60,000 nucleotides of DNA, from the NCBI GenBank assembly GCA_030704615.1, contig CM060734.1, forward strand, positions 50,548,042-50,608,041, given 5' to 3'. Below the pieces are notes generated by a model that saw only the letters and a program-made list of their open reading frames with translations, did no database searches and was not told where the DNA came from. Made by a program: the position numbers and the translations under genes. Positions 1 through 11,241 of the stretch are shown here, piece by piece (position 1 is the stretch's first letter; every line of letters starts with the position of its first letter). The stretch is from Takakia lepidozioides. Lineage: Eukaryota; Streptophyta; Takakiopsida; Takakiales; Takakiaceae.

Positions 1-584
1 AGTGTCTATAGGATGCTCTCATGGTCATGCAAGTGAGAGAATAGAGGAAAAAAGAGGGTGTTGGGATGAGAGCATGCTGGGGATATGCATTGTTTTAGCT
101 TCCCTTCCTCGTAGCTTTCCACTTTCTGTGTAGGCCGAGACTTTTCCGTAGGTGGAGGCAAGAGTCAGTCCGGGTTTGGGCTGGGGTGTCCTTGTAGGAG
201 CGACACTGTGGAGTTGTGTTTTGGTGTGGGGGAGTTGTTGTTTTCATTCTTGTGTTTGGATCCCCTCCACACCTGCATGCTTGATTGTGCGCCATGCTAG
301 TTTTGTGTGGGCGCTTGATTTTATAGATGGTTGACTCGGGCTTGATCGCCGATCCAACCCTAGAGCATGCTGTCGATGGTGAGGCTGGGTTGATGACCAG
401 TCAGACCATCTTTGTTTCTCCTGTGGTGAGGTTGGAGGTGATGACCAGCCAACCATAGGAGTGCCTGCGATGGATGCAGGTGCAGGTGCAGGTTATGTTA
501 GGAACCTAATATTCCAAACCATAAGCCGCATCAGGTTCTCTACCCGGATACCTTGTGGAGAGGGGGTTAGAGACAAGTTTATGA
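1..584. other. No gene recognised
   Basis: Only short overlapping open frames on both strands and no similarity I recognise. In the frame of the next feature a TGA stop lies at 582-584. Confidence 0.5.
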
Positions 585-1349
585 CCAGTTGAGTATCAGT
601 TTGTCAACACGGAGGTGCCACTAGTTGCTGGGGAAAGTGCCGGTACGATCAGTAGCGATACTAGCGGGTATACGAGACGAGGTGTGCAGTTTAGGCCACA
701 TTCACCTCCTATGTCATCTACGGAAGGTTCTGATTCGGATTGTGAATCAGGAGGACTCACACCGGCGGTGCAAGTTGTTTCCTTGCCATTGTTGTGGGAC
801 ACAATGGAGGAGATGTATGGAGCCACCAAGGGGCCACGAAGGTGTGAGTCCTCATTTGGGGTTCTTGGATTGTCGCTTGAAGAACCTCTTCCATTTCCTT
901 TCCTTCCTCACATTTCCATGCAATGCCTCGTGCAGAAAATGTCCTTGGAGGACTTGGCCGACATGCCATCCTGTAATTTGGCGGAGACTGTTCATAACGC
1001 CTGGATGCAGCAATCTACCAAAGCAGGTCGTGACTTGTATGTGGCCACTGCTGATGACATGGTGCGGGCACTCACACAACAAACCAGGTACCGCAATTTT
1101 CTGATGGGACGGGGTGGAGGCAAGGGCCCCGGTTCGACTTTGTTGATGCTAAGGGCTGCGAGTAGGTCTGGAGACCCATCCAAGATGGCCAGAGCTCTGA
1201 ACAGGTGCACTAAAAACTCCCCTTTGCAATCCAGGCTTCCTCATTTGGAAGACGAGGAAAGATCATGCAAAAGGAAATTGAACACTCTTCCAGGTTCAGA
1301 TGGAAATTCCCATCGCCCAGACAGGGTCAATTTCTCTGTGCCAAAGTAG
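585..1349 (+). CDS. Transposon-like open reading frame, probably an exon or remnant
   Basis: The frame is open from just after a TGA at 582-584 to a TAG at 1347-1349. The first possible initiator is GTG at 615, so this is more likely an internal or terminal exon, or a remnant, than a complete gene. The 244-residue translation from 615 has an acidic Ser/Asp-rich N-terminus. A conserved-looking middle carries NLAETVHNAWMQQS (about residues 119-132), and a Gly- and basic-rich C-terminal half contains GRGGGKGPGS. From memory, similar anonymous proteins recur as repeated families in non-seed plant genomes, so I suspect a DNA-transposon-associated protein; no catalytic motif is visible. Its last codons run directly into a relic of a PPR gene 3' end, suggesting the two were joined by rearrangement. 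Confidence 0.35.
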   Translation, partial: PVEYQFVNTEVPLVAGESAGTISSDTSGYTRRGVQFRPHSPPMSSTEGSDSDCESGGLTPAVQVVSLPLLWDTMEEMYGATKGPRRCESSFGVLGLSLEEPLPFPFLPHISMQCLVQKMSLEDLADMPSCNLAETVHNAWMQQSTKAGRDLYVATADDMVRALTQQTRYRNFLMGRGGGKGPGSTLLMLRAASRSGDPSKMARALNRCTKNSPLQSRLPHLEDEERSCKRKLNTLPGSDGNSHRPDRVNFSVPK

Positions 1350-1475
1350 GCAGTTTTTGTTCAGGATGCCAACTGCTCTCACCACTCAGTGTTTGTTCTT
1401 GTGGGGATTACTGATAAGACAAACCCTGCACATGAGAGAAAGAGTTTTGCATAAAGTAGAAAGTTGGAAAATCTC
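1338..1475 (+). pseudogene. Relic of a PPR-DYW gene 3' end (copy 1)
   Basis: The plus strand matches the last coding segment and early 3' flank of the complete PPR-DYW gene at 45.3 kb. Shared are the block for R-D-A-N-(R/C)-(F/S)-H-H, the Cys/Gly-rich tail, the region of the stop codon, and the downstream words 'catgagagaaag' and 'gcataaagta'. The frame is broken in the tail and the DYW signature is lost. A second copy with the same 3' extension lies at 6834-6983 on the minus strand. Here the following block is interrupted by about 630 bp relative to that copy. Confidence 0.65.
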
Positions 1476-1859
1476 ATTGCAACGAAGTTTGAAAATTTTC
1501 GGCAACATGGAAAGCTGCTGCAAACTGTAAATTTGCCTTGACTAGAAGAGATGGAAATAAAAGATGCCAGCCAGAAGCTAAGCGGAGTAAAGAGCCTCTT
1601 CCTGGACCACTGAACTTCAACTGTCCCCAAGACGAATGATCATCCATACATCAAGCACGCCTGGAGGGATTGGCATTGTCAGTTGAATGTGTAGTCTGAG
1701 TGAGTCATAGAAAAACAATTTTCAAAATGTGTCGGAGGACCTACGGCGATGTTACTGATCAACCAAGCATTGGGCAAGAAGGAGACCTAGGCATGTGTCT
1801 GGAGATGATGGGAAGCTGTCTGAACATACAATTTGCTAGGGCATCAGCAAGAGAACAGC

Positions 1860-2056
1860 CTTGTGGACGCACACAGTTGCAAGTATGGCTCAAGCTCATA
1901 ATTTTTCGAGAGCCGGTTTAGAAACAACAACCCGATATTACAATGGTCCTTGTGCCCGAATGTTAATCTGGTGCTACATTATGGTCTACCATTGACATCA
2001 TACTACTAGGGTTTTCCTGATAAAAATTGTGTCCGTCAGCAGAGAAACAGCTGAAG
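1860..2056 (+). repeat. Dispersed repeat A, copy 1
   Basis: This stretch and 44970-45122 share long blocks in the same orientation, including 'agagccggtttagaaaca', 'attacaatggtccttgtg' and 'gtccgtcagcagagaaacag'. The second copy lies directly beyond the 3' end of the complete PPR gene, and this copy lies beyond a PPR 3' relic, but in the opposite relative orientation. The 5' part of the alignment contains insertions. No coding capacity is apparent. Confidence 0.65.
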
Positions 2057-2103
2057 CATTGTAGCCATTGACCCTTCGCTCAGTTTAAGCGGAACACAAA
2101 GGG

Positions 2104-2285
2104 ACAGAAACTACCTTTGTCAGGGGCTGATGCTGGTAGTATGACTTACCTTGGAACAGACAATTGATCCAAGTTTTCCCTTCACACAAGCATCAATCTG
2201 CTGTGTGTGGTTTGCCCAATAACTAGGCCCCAAAAGGACCTGGGCTTTTGGCTCAGCCTCGAGACTTTCAAGTTGCTAAACAGAG
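2104..2285 (-). repeat. Exon-like dispersed repeat B, copy 1
   Basis: The reverse complement matches 6640-6832 and 18955-19105 over about 150 bp. On the minus strand it includes 'cagattgatgcttgtgtga' and a splice-donor-like 'aaggtaagtca'. Compared with the other copies it lacks about 19 bp that spell 'tctagaggatatctgg' there. The shared reading suggests a decayed exon, but I do not recognise the protein. Confidence 0.6.
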
Positions 2286-5200
2286 GTTTAACACAATTCC
2301 CTTCATGGATTTGGATTTGAAGAGGGTGTCTCTCTCGTGCGAGTACCCAGGACAATGAATCAGAAAATGAATGTTGTCTTCAGGTTGCCCACACAACGGG
2401 CAATTGCAATCCCTCGTTCCTCACTGCATCTGTTTGCTGTTCAAAGGTAGGCTTCCTGCCCTGAGTTTAAAGTTCAGTCTAGTGCCGAGGGTGGGGAAAC
2501 CCTTGAGGTCATCCATGATGGCCTCTCCCATGTCACAGACTGGAAACAAGTTCAGGGAGTTTTCTGCCTAACTTCATTTTCATCAGACAATTTCCTGGCA
2601 ACAGACATGGCTTTGGAAAGTTCAGTCTCCAAGTCAGATTCATTTAGCAGGGTCATGGCTTGTGGACTTAGATTCAGATCCTTGAAAATCTCTTCAGGTG
2701 GGTCATGGCTTCTAGACTTAGTCTCAAATCCTTGAAAGGACTTAGATTCAGATCCTTGAATATCTCTCTACCAGCAGATGTTGCTGCTAAGATTAGAACG
2801 GCCATGCATTAAATGCTGCTCAAAAGAGGAGGAACCGAGATCTGCTCTGAGTTATCCACAGCATACAACTTGAGGACTACCTTAAGAGCCATACAAAGAC
2901 ACTGAATGCTGCAGCCCTCCTTGGTTGGGTCTGAGGCTCTGGGTGAGTGAGAGCATCAGAGGATACTTGGGGAAATGGACGCACTTCACAAAATTTTCAA
3001 ATTTTCAAATGCCAAATGTCTAAAAGCAAAGCAGGAGTGTAAGAAAGATTGAAGACGCGGTCTCACACAGAGGTATAGAACACAGTGCACCAACACTAGA
3101 GGGAGACACCTGCCAGGCCAAATAACAGTGAGAATGGGAAAGAGTACCATGTGTTCAGAGGCACTAGCTTTTTCACCCTGTGCACCCGGCGTTGGCCCGC
3201 ATTGCAGCCAAATTGTAACAGATCCACATTAGAGAAGCCAGCCAAGCCAAAATACGGGTCAAAAGGGACTGACCTATTGTAGAGACAACAGGGAAGGGCG
3301 AGGGTAAACAGAAAAAAAATCTTCGGCCATCCAGGCAAAAACTTAAACCACGGGCTTTACTGAGCGACCAATTCAAAGTCTCTGCAAGCTCCTTTTACTT
3401 GTAGGCCTTAAGACAACCAATACTTTGTCCACCAAGGCTTAGGGAAGGAAAGAGATTACTCATCAGATACAGGCCCCAGACCCATAGAGGGGCGAGATAG
3501 TATCTAATTATTAGACTTTCAAAGTTGGGTATGGCAACCCTTGAAACAATGCCATTGTCCTCTCTTTGCAGCTCTGGCTGATGTTGGCTACCACAGCCTA
3601 GCTGTATTGAGGACCTCAAAGATCCTGGTACATTTTGGGCAATGAACTAGTTTGACATCTCATTCTGAATCAGGCTAGAAGGTTGCAGCTTTTGTGAGAA
3701 ACACCTAGCTATCAACCTTCATATTCTTTAAGCTTGAAGGTGTGGGAAGGTTCTTAGGAACAAAAGTCCCTGGTATAAGTGCCATTGGCCTGTATCTCTA
3801 GCTTTCTTCTAGTAAAGGGGTTCTTCTCACCTCTCATGGTCAGTGAGAACTTTTCAAAGTGCATAAATACTGAGATGTGACATGTCATTTCCTCATCTAG
3901 GAGCATTCAGCTTCATCCGAGGGTCTATTTTCGCTGAGAACTTTGAAGTTGGAAAAATGCAGAGACATCTTGAAAGTTGGATACGTAGATTTCTGTTGTC
4001 AGTACAAGCATTCAAGCTTGAATGAAGCAAATGAACCTTGAATGAATTTAATGTTGAATCTCTTCATGTGAATTCAAGTTTCTTTCATGTATGTCTACTT
4101 TCATACTCTTCAAGTTGGCTCTGATTTCCATCCAAACCAGTTATCCGCATGGCAGGAGAACTACACTCTGGTGGGTTGCGTTAGCCACCATAAGTCTGAC
4201 ATCTGATCTCAGACAGGCGACCCTGTGTTGGCACTGTGGCCCCTGGCCAGAGCTTGGCTATACCCTCATCTAAGGGATCACTACATCTTCTCTTTAGATA
4301 GCTCAGCATGTACCAAGAACATGATAATGCCAAACACCGAACAGGACAAGATTTCGGTCATTTCAAGCATATAAGAGCATGACAACTATGCAAGTTTTCC
4401 AGTACACAGAGGGTAAATTGACAAAGGTGCTGGTGCTGCAAACCTTTACAGAATCAAAGAACATAGTCTCGCATGGAATTGAAGCTCAACCTGCGGTAAC
4501 TGGGAAGGCAAGGTTGGTGACCAGCAACTCTACGCTGATTCTTCCATGGCATGTAAAAGTGATAAAAACCCAACTGGTGAAGACAATTGTATCATGTCTA
4601 TTGTCCTTCACCTCTATCTGTCCTGGTGGAAGCCAATGGCATATGCAATCAAGACTTTGGTTGTGACTGTAAAGTACACAAAATTCATACTGAAGGGTCA
4701 GTTCAGCTCTCCAGCACTATTCAGGCAGCAAATACAATGTGGAGGGACTGCCAGAAAATCTGGAGTTCTCAGTTTAGGGTCCAGTCCTGACCTCAAAACT
4801 GACTGTGATTTAGGACAACTCAGACCAGAAATACAGGCTTCATATGAACTTGCATCTGAGGAAGATTATACGTGAGCCTGGGACTGAAACTAAATCTTCA
4901 AATGAGAAGCGTTTGGCCGGACACATGAGGAACCAAAGCTCCCCCTGGCTCGAAGGTGTGCCGAGTTGTTGGGGACTGGAGATCACAATTGATGCAAAAT
5001 ACCCTTGGAGTACGAACCCTGCTGATCCCATCTTGGGGTTTCAGACCAACAAGCAGCTATTGAGATGTCCTCATTGACCACTCCTTGTCAGCCTTCCTTA
5101 CGCATAGCTGGAATACTAACCTCCCAGAGTCACCTATGGTGTTTTCACCCACCCAGGCTCTCCACAGAATTGAGTTTCTGCGTTGGAGTTCGTAGTTTTC

Positions 5201-6639
5201 ACCAGTGTTACTCTCTGGTGCCCTAAGTCATGAGGATCCCTATGGCACAATTGCAACTACAAACAGTATCACAGCTATTACCCACTGAATAGTGAGTGCC
5301 TGTTTTTTGGAGGTTTGCAAAGCATCATGGTAGCTATTCAGGCCGGAAATCTGTTGCTGTGAATCTTACTTGTGCAAGTAGACTGCTCCCCAGTCTACTG
5401 ATTTTGCTGTTCAATACTCCAGACTCGGTGTTTTAGGGGGTATCTTTTTTCCTTTTTTGGTTTTCAAAACAGGCAATATTTGGTTTGACCAAGCAATTTC
5501 AGTGGTGGGTTTGATCTTAAAAGCCTGTTTTTCTAGCCATCATAAATCTGTGATACAAAAGTCAGGTTTTCCATGATTAGATATAGGGTGCTTTGGTGTT
5601 TTTAGGGGAGTTGAAATGGCCTCCATAGCTTGGAACTTCAAATTCGCAGCATGCCTCATTTCTGAAAGTCCAATCTTGCCTTTGGTGACATCCAATGGGT
5701 TAACTGAGGCTACTCACTAAGTCAGATTTATGCAGCAGGGTCAAGGCTTCCAGACACTTGCTAACAATTTCCGTCTTGTACAGACGTTGAAGGGCCATCC
5801 AGAATCTCTTGTCATTACTCACGTACACAAGTTGTACAAGACATTGTAAGAAATAACTTGGAGAGGTACTCCCTGATGTTCCTGACCACTCTTGCTATCG
5901 TTTGAATTTTTTGACTTCTTGAATGTCCAGACTTAGCTCACTTTCAACAGTGGGCCTGCATGAATTGATGCCTTGACAGTTCCCAACTCTTCTCTGTCAC
6001 CTTTCTACTATGTCTTGTTGAAATTAGTGCCTAGAGTGAAGATGTTGCCAACGAAGGGGATCATTTGAGTCCTCCAGATAAGATTGTATCCAGTTTCTCT
6101 GCCATGGTTGTATCACTTGTCCACCTGACCTTCTGAACAGTTATATTATTGGTGGCCGGGTCGCAGAATCTACACAGATAAAACAATTCCATGTCAAAAG
6201 GAATTTCCTGTTTCTGTTCCTTGGACATTGAATTGTTCGTATGTACATTTGTATTTTCATACGTACATGGAACAATAATGCTGAGTATGAGGAAATATTA
6301 TTATTCGTGGGCACTTGTAAATTTCCGCACCTAACGGAATTTGGGAACCACAAGTGTGTCTTGTTCACCTTCAGAGTGAAAGTGGCAGACAATCAATTTC
6401 TCCTTGAGTTCTTCCAGAAGGGCGAATCACGGTTAGAGAGGTGGTAGGCAGCTTGTTCCCAGCATAGAACAACTTGGCTAAGGGTATCCTGCAATCCGGC
6501 CACCAAAAATGAACTGGGAATCACTTCAGATCATCTCAAAGCAATCTTCAGGACCTAAATTTGGACCTCAACATTACCACAATTTCACCTATGTACTTAC
6601 CGTGGCCACATTGATACCTCCCCCTGCAACTTTGACAGT
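2286..6639. other. Gene-poor decayed sequence
   Basis: No intact gene is recognised. A short degenerate repeat containing 'cttagattcagatccttga' occurs at about 2670-2760, and a related piece with 'gcagggtca' lies near 5735. Overlapping plus-strand frames at 4379-4666 and 4546-4875 (95 and 109 codons) are the longest here; I recognise neither and would not call them genes. Confidence 0.4.
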
Positions 6640-6832
6640 CTCGAGGCTGAGCCAATAGACCAGGCCCTTTTGGGGCCTAGTTATTGGGCAAACCACACAC
6701 AACAGATTGATGCTTGTGTGAAGGGATTTCTAGAGGATATCTGGAAAACTCGGATGAATTGTCTGTTCCAAGGTAAGTCATACTACCCGCGGCGTCAGCC
6801 CCTGACAAAGGTAGTTTCTGTCCTTTTTTGTT
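6640..6832 (+). repeat. Exon-like dispersed repeat B, copy 2
   Basis: This is the fullest of three copies. In frame it reads through YWANHTQQIDACVKGFLEDI and then KTR, ending at a splice-donor-like 'caaggtaagtca'. The copy at 18955 keeps nearly the same residues (FWAAHTQQVDACVKGFLEDI), so the reading frame was once coding. The segment lies about 10 bp from the PPR relic at 6834, on the opposite strand to it. Confidence 0.6.
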
Positions 6833-6833
6833 T

Positions 6834-6983
6834 GAGATTTTCCAACTTTGCTACTTTATGCAACACTCTTTCTCTCATGTGCGGGGTTTGTCTCACCAGT
6901 AATCCCAACAAGAACAAACACTGAGTGGTGAGAGCAGTTGGCATCCTGAACAAAACTGCATGTCCAACAATTTTCAACTGGAA
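6834..6983 (-). pseudogene. Relic of a PPR-DYW gene 3' end (copy 2)
   Basis: On the minus strand this aligns with the end of the intact PPR-DYW gene from K-I-V-G-(R/H)-A through R-D-A-N and H-H to the 'ggtga' spanning its stop codon, and about 50 nt of 3' flank. Frameshifts destroy the terminal Cys-rich signature. Copy 1 at 1338-1475 has the same damage, so these two relics probably descend from one already broken copy. Confidence 0.65.
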
Positions 6984-8674
6984 CTTATCACTTTGACAGT
7001 CGTCGCCCACGCGACACTAACCACAGACAAGAGGATAAGAACTTACACATGGAGCTCGAAGGATTCCTGAAGAGCGTTCACGGGCTCCAATCCACCACAG
7101 CGGGTAGTCGAGTACTACTTTCAAAAGAGAAAACCGCAGGGACCTTTCTTCCTTTTGATCCTCAAAAAACTGGACACGGGGTCGATGGCCACAAGGCTAC
7201 AACACAATGCTTACGAGTACATTCTCTGTGCATCTGTCACTCAACGCCTCCATGAAAATCCGTGTTCCGAGAGTTCAAGAAGCTTCAGACAGACAGCTCA
7301 AGAATGAATTTTTGGGCAGTCTGGGCAGGTTCCAAACAAATCGACATTGACGACGTGGCGATGATACGTGATGACGATGACGTGGCGAAAATGATGTGGC
7401 GATAAGGACATGGCACTATGGCACCCTATTCCCACTCTACGTTAAAAGTATTCTCCGACCTACAATCGTTGCTAGAATTAGACATTTCAGCCCCTCGGAT
7501 AGTTTGGGCTGAACTTGTGTTGCTGCTGAGAGAGGAGGGCAGACAAGAATTTGAATTCTTGCTCTTCCTACATTCGCACGTGCCTTGTCACAAACACCAA
7601 CAAGCCCTGTCTTAGCATGTCAAGTGACATGCAATACTGGGATAATGTCCAGGTTCATACATTCCCTTGTCCTCATCAAGTGATGGCACGAAGTAGGAGA
7701 AAGTATGCCTCCAGGACATTCGCAACCAACATGTCATGGGCAATACACAGACTTGCAGGCAACTATAAGATTGGATATGACATGCCAAAATTCTCCATTG
7801 CAACTCCGATTACAGGTCAGGGACAAGGTTAACGAGAGGACTATACCTTTTCAACACAAAGAACAGCTGTGGTAAACAGACACCACGACAGGGGAGAAGC
7901 AGCAATATGTGCCTTCCTACTCAAGGGAGCTAAAGAGATTCACGGGAGGAAAGGGGACAGAGACAATAATGCAGAGGGGCCGAAAGCGGGAGCGGGGGAG
8001 CGGCGAGGCTAGGTACAGGCCGTAGCCCTTGCTCTCGATGTCCCGCGAATTGGATCAAATCGAATCTGAACATATCCCGCGTATTGCGGAGTGAGTTGCC
8101 ATGTGTGAGCTCATGTCATGTTTGGCCCAGTTTGAAGGATGGTAGGTACACGAGCGACGAGGGACCTCCCGTCGCCACGTGCTCGTTTTTGGTTGGTCGT
8201 GCTCAACCAAAGCACTTCAAACCACCAAAAGTGGAGGGTGTGAAACCAGACGAGACGTCGGTATGTGGAGTTCTCTTTCGAGACATCGAGGGAGCTATGA
8301 ATTTTTACTAGTACCTCACCGAGGTTTGAACACCAGCCTGTTTGAAATGCTGGGTACGTAAATTTTGTGACCGTCGGATGCTGACTAGTACTGGCACATC
8401 CGGCTGTCCATAATGGCGCCATTCACTGTTTTAGCGCGCCAATAAGTAAGCGGGTATAGCCCAGGGTTTTTTTTGCTTTAAAAGGGATTCACGCTGCTCG
8501 AAGGCACTTGTGTTGCTGCTGAGAGAGGAGGGTAGACAGCTTGGGATCTGATGTGTGCGTGATAGAGATTAGCTCGGGTAGCGAGAGCTCGCTGCTTGAG
8601 CGGGCTAATCAGATACACGAGGGAGAGGGGCTGCTTGGTTGCTCTAGGCTGAACCGAATGAGCTGGTCAGAGCG
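6984..8674. other. No gene recognised
   Basis: The stretch contains short open frames on both strands, none recognised. It holds both copies of a 33-bp direct repeat (7513-7545 and 8506-8538) and a G-box-like CCACGTG near 8177. Confidence 0.4.
7513..7545 (+). repeat. 33-bp direct repeat, copy 1 (copy 2 at 8506-8538)
   Basis: Both copies read acttgtgttgctgctgagag followed by aggaggg, then c or t, then agaca. They differ at one base and lie about 960 bp apart in the same orientation. They may mark the ends of a duplicated or inserted segment. Confidence 0.75.
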
Positions 8675-9219
8675 ATGTGGAGAAAACTGGAATACCCGAT
8701 GGTTTTTGTCATGGTTTCCATCATGATTGCTTATGCGCTGGGAGAAGCAAAACACTTACATCAAGATGTGGTTCAGCCTCTTGCCTATGGTTGCACGGAG
8801 TACATGGTATGCTTCACCACCTGATTAGATACCTGATTAAGTCCATGTGAGTCGTCTTGTTGTATGTAGATGTTGATAACTTGTGCATCCGAAACTCACT
8901 AATCTTTTAAGTACAAGCTGTTACATGCTTATCTAGAGATGGATATGCATAATATGTACGTACAACACTCAGCAAATTGATCATTGACAAAGAACTGATG
9001 GATAAGGGATCCATGTGCAAGTTGCAGGTGCAATTACATGACGGCTATGTGTCGTTGATGCATCAGTTGGATCACTTAGCCATGCGAAGCAAAAGTCAAG
9101 CATCGCAGTCTGGCAGCACGATACTGCTAATGACTGCACCAAGCCTTGGTGGAACTCTCGTGTTTGAGCGCGACCAACATCAAGTTGCTTCATCTGATAA
9201 CGTTGGCACGAACAAATAG
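8675..9219 (+). CDS. Possible small membrane-protein gene
   Basis: An ATG at 8675 opens a frame of about 50 codons with a hydrophobic segment (MVFVMVSIMIAYALGEAKH), and a possible donor 'atggtatgc' lies near its end. Some 160 bp further on, an open frame runs on to 9219 (ATG 8998), giving a polar peptide with MCKLQVQLHDGYVSLMHQLD. A TATA-like 'ctttaaaag' lies near 8476, about 200 bp upstream of the ATG. I recognise neither part, and the join between them is a guess. This may be a small gene or chance open sequence. Confidence 0.22.
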
Positions 9220-11241
9220 CGGACTGGCAATCCACGGGTAAGCTCGCATGACAAGTATATTACCAGTAGGGCCAGAGAAGTTTTCAAGAACCGTGACAAT
9301 GAATTCTACGAACATAGACTGATGTGAGGGCAATAAGTTTAGAATTCAAGATGGATCTATAGAGCAGCTTTCTTTACTGACTATGACATCGGATGTTGTG
9401 GTGAATTGTAATAGCCTATTGCTCACGATGGTTCAATTCAATCGAGGCTATTTCTCGCCCAAGCAAAGAAGTTAGCCTTGGAGTTTCGTCACACACACGC
9501 GGACCAGCTTGTGAAGAGCGAGGGCAATTTTGATGGACCGGCTTGTGAGGAGCGAGGGCAATTTTGATTAACCTCTAGTGACTCTTCAGAGATCATGACT
9601 CTATAAAAAGTTTTTGTAAAATTTTGTAAGGCTAGTTTCTATCTAGCTCGACAGCGGTAGTAAGTCTTAGCTTGAGCTTACGTAGTAGGAGCAAGGTAGC
9701 ACGGGAGACCACTCGTTGCTGGAGCTCGACGGATTGATGTACTCATGGTGTGTTCCCATGGAACCCAGGCGTCAAAACCCGCCATCTACAACGTGTCCAA
9801 GAGCCAGGTCCCGTCCAAGAGCCCAAGTTATGGAACTAGCATGGCTTGTGTTCCCCTGGAACCGGGGCGTCCCCTGACCTGACAGTCCAACTGTGTCCAA
9901 CAGCCTTATCCAGACAACATGGCGCGGGGAGTCAAAGCCTGCCCGTTCCTATTGTGTGGCTTCTTGGAGATGCGGGTCTCCGGGCCGATGTCACCCCACC
10001 CTTTCTGCAGAGACGGGGAGGAGCAGCAAGGCTTGGAGCCGGAGTTTGCAACCACACCATTACGACTGCCAGTAACAGCAGTCTGCGTTGAGCGGCTTCC
10101 GCGATGATGCACAAGTGGGCTTTGCCTCTACAATGTTACCTTGGGCTGAACTAATGTAGTGCAGATGTACAAACTTATGCTTTCACACTTGCGGCGCCAA
10201 GAGTACAAAGGACTGGGGCAGTAGCACCCTGATTTGAACATTCCTCTCTCTGGAGGTTGAAGTGCTTTGAATGTACTAGCAGGTTCAGTCGTTCAGACAT
10301 GGGTGTAGGACATCACCAACACAACACAGAAACTGGCTAATGATAAAGAATGCAGATCCTCTCGGGCAATGCAGAATTTTGGCTGAACCATACTAAAGAC
10401 GTCACCACCTTGGATGAGTTTCCAGGGACCTAGTGCACCTCTTGACAGGAATAGACTGCTTGAGCTATGAAACAGCAGTAATGGCCCACCTACTCACAAA
10501 CTACATACATATTAATCCACCAGGGAGGTCCTCTCCACCAAGCAAACAGATCTGTTCCACATCAGTGATACCAAGAAAGAATACATGTGTATCCTTAACA
10601 AAATAACAATCTCGAAAGCTTCCTGAAGCTTCCAAGCCATTTACCCTCCGAAAAGCAACCTTATGAAACCACCGGCCTCAGTGAGGTAGAAAATTCTCAT
10701 TAGGCCTTGGGTCTTGGGCTTGCCTCCCGCAATGCCTTCGATTCTAGCAATGCTCAGTTCATTCCAATCCACAACGATCCATTTTCCGTGTGTGTGTGTG
10801 CAGATCTGTGTGATCTGTGTGTGTGCTTCAATTCAAAGAATACGCTGGAAGATCCTCTCAGATCCGTGTCACAGAGGATCTTTCTGGGTAATCCTTGCAT
10901 TGAAAGTACACTATAGTTTGTCTGTCTGTCTGTCTGTGGAGCCACAACTCCGATCTCCAGTTTTAATATCATATGTTTCAAGTCCTGGTGCTGCTCGTGG
11001 CTTGACCACTTTTCAAAAGCTGTCCAAAGAGTACAAGAAAGACAGTAAGGCGGGAGCACAATACTGTCTGTCATTTATATTTAAGAGAACTTGAACCATG
11101 TAATAAGTTAAACAAACTTCAACCCCCATCTTAGAGATTAAAATTGCCAGCTCACATTCAGCATAGAAGAACCACACCAGTGACGGCTGCTCGTGAAATG
11201 GTACTATCCCATCCGGCCGATAATATCACTGCACCTAGCAC
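9220..11241. other. Gene-poor sequence with short repeats
   Basis: No gene is recognised. A TATA-like 'ctctataaaaag' lies near 9600. A degenerate tandem duplication of roughly 97 bp starts at about 9744 and 9841, with shared 'catggaaccc'/'cctggaacc' and 'gtgtccaa(g/c)agcc' words. TG-rich (10790-10835) and (TCTG)n (10917-10937) microsatellites follow. Several overlapping frames of 60 to 80 codons around 9850-10110 occur on both strands and look like chance. Confidence 0.4.
9501..9568 (+). repeat. 34-bp tandem duplication
   Basis: Two adjacent 34-bp units each start with ggacc(a/g)gcttgtga(a/g)gag and end with gcgagggcaattttgat. Only two bases differ between them, pointing to recent slippage or unequal exchange. 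Confidence 0.85.

Noticed and set aside
10714-11094. Plus- and minus-strand frames of 126 and 106 codons
   Set aside because: Both run through TG and TCTG microsatellites and show no protein-like pattern.
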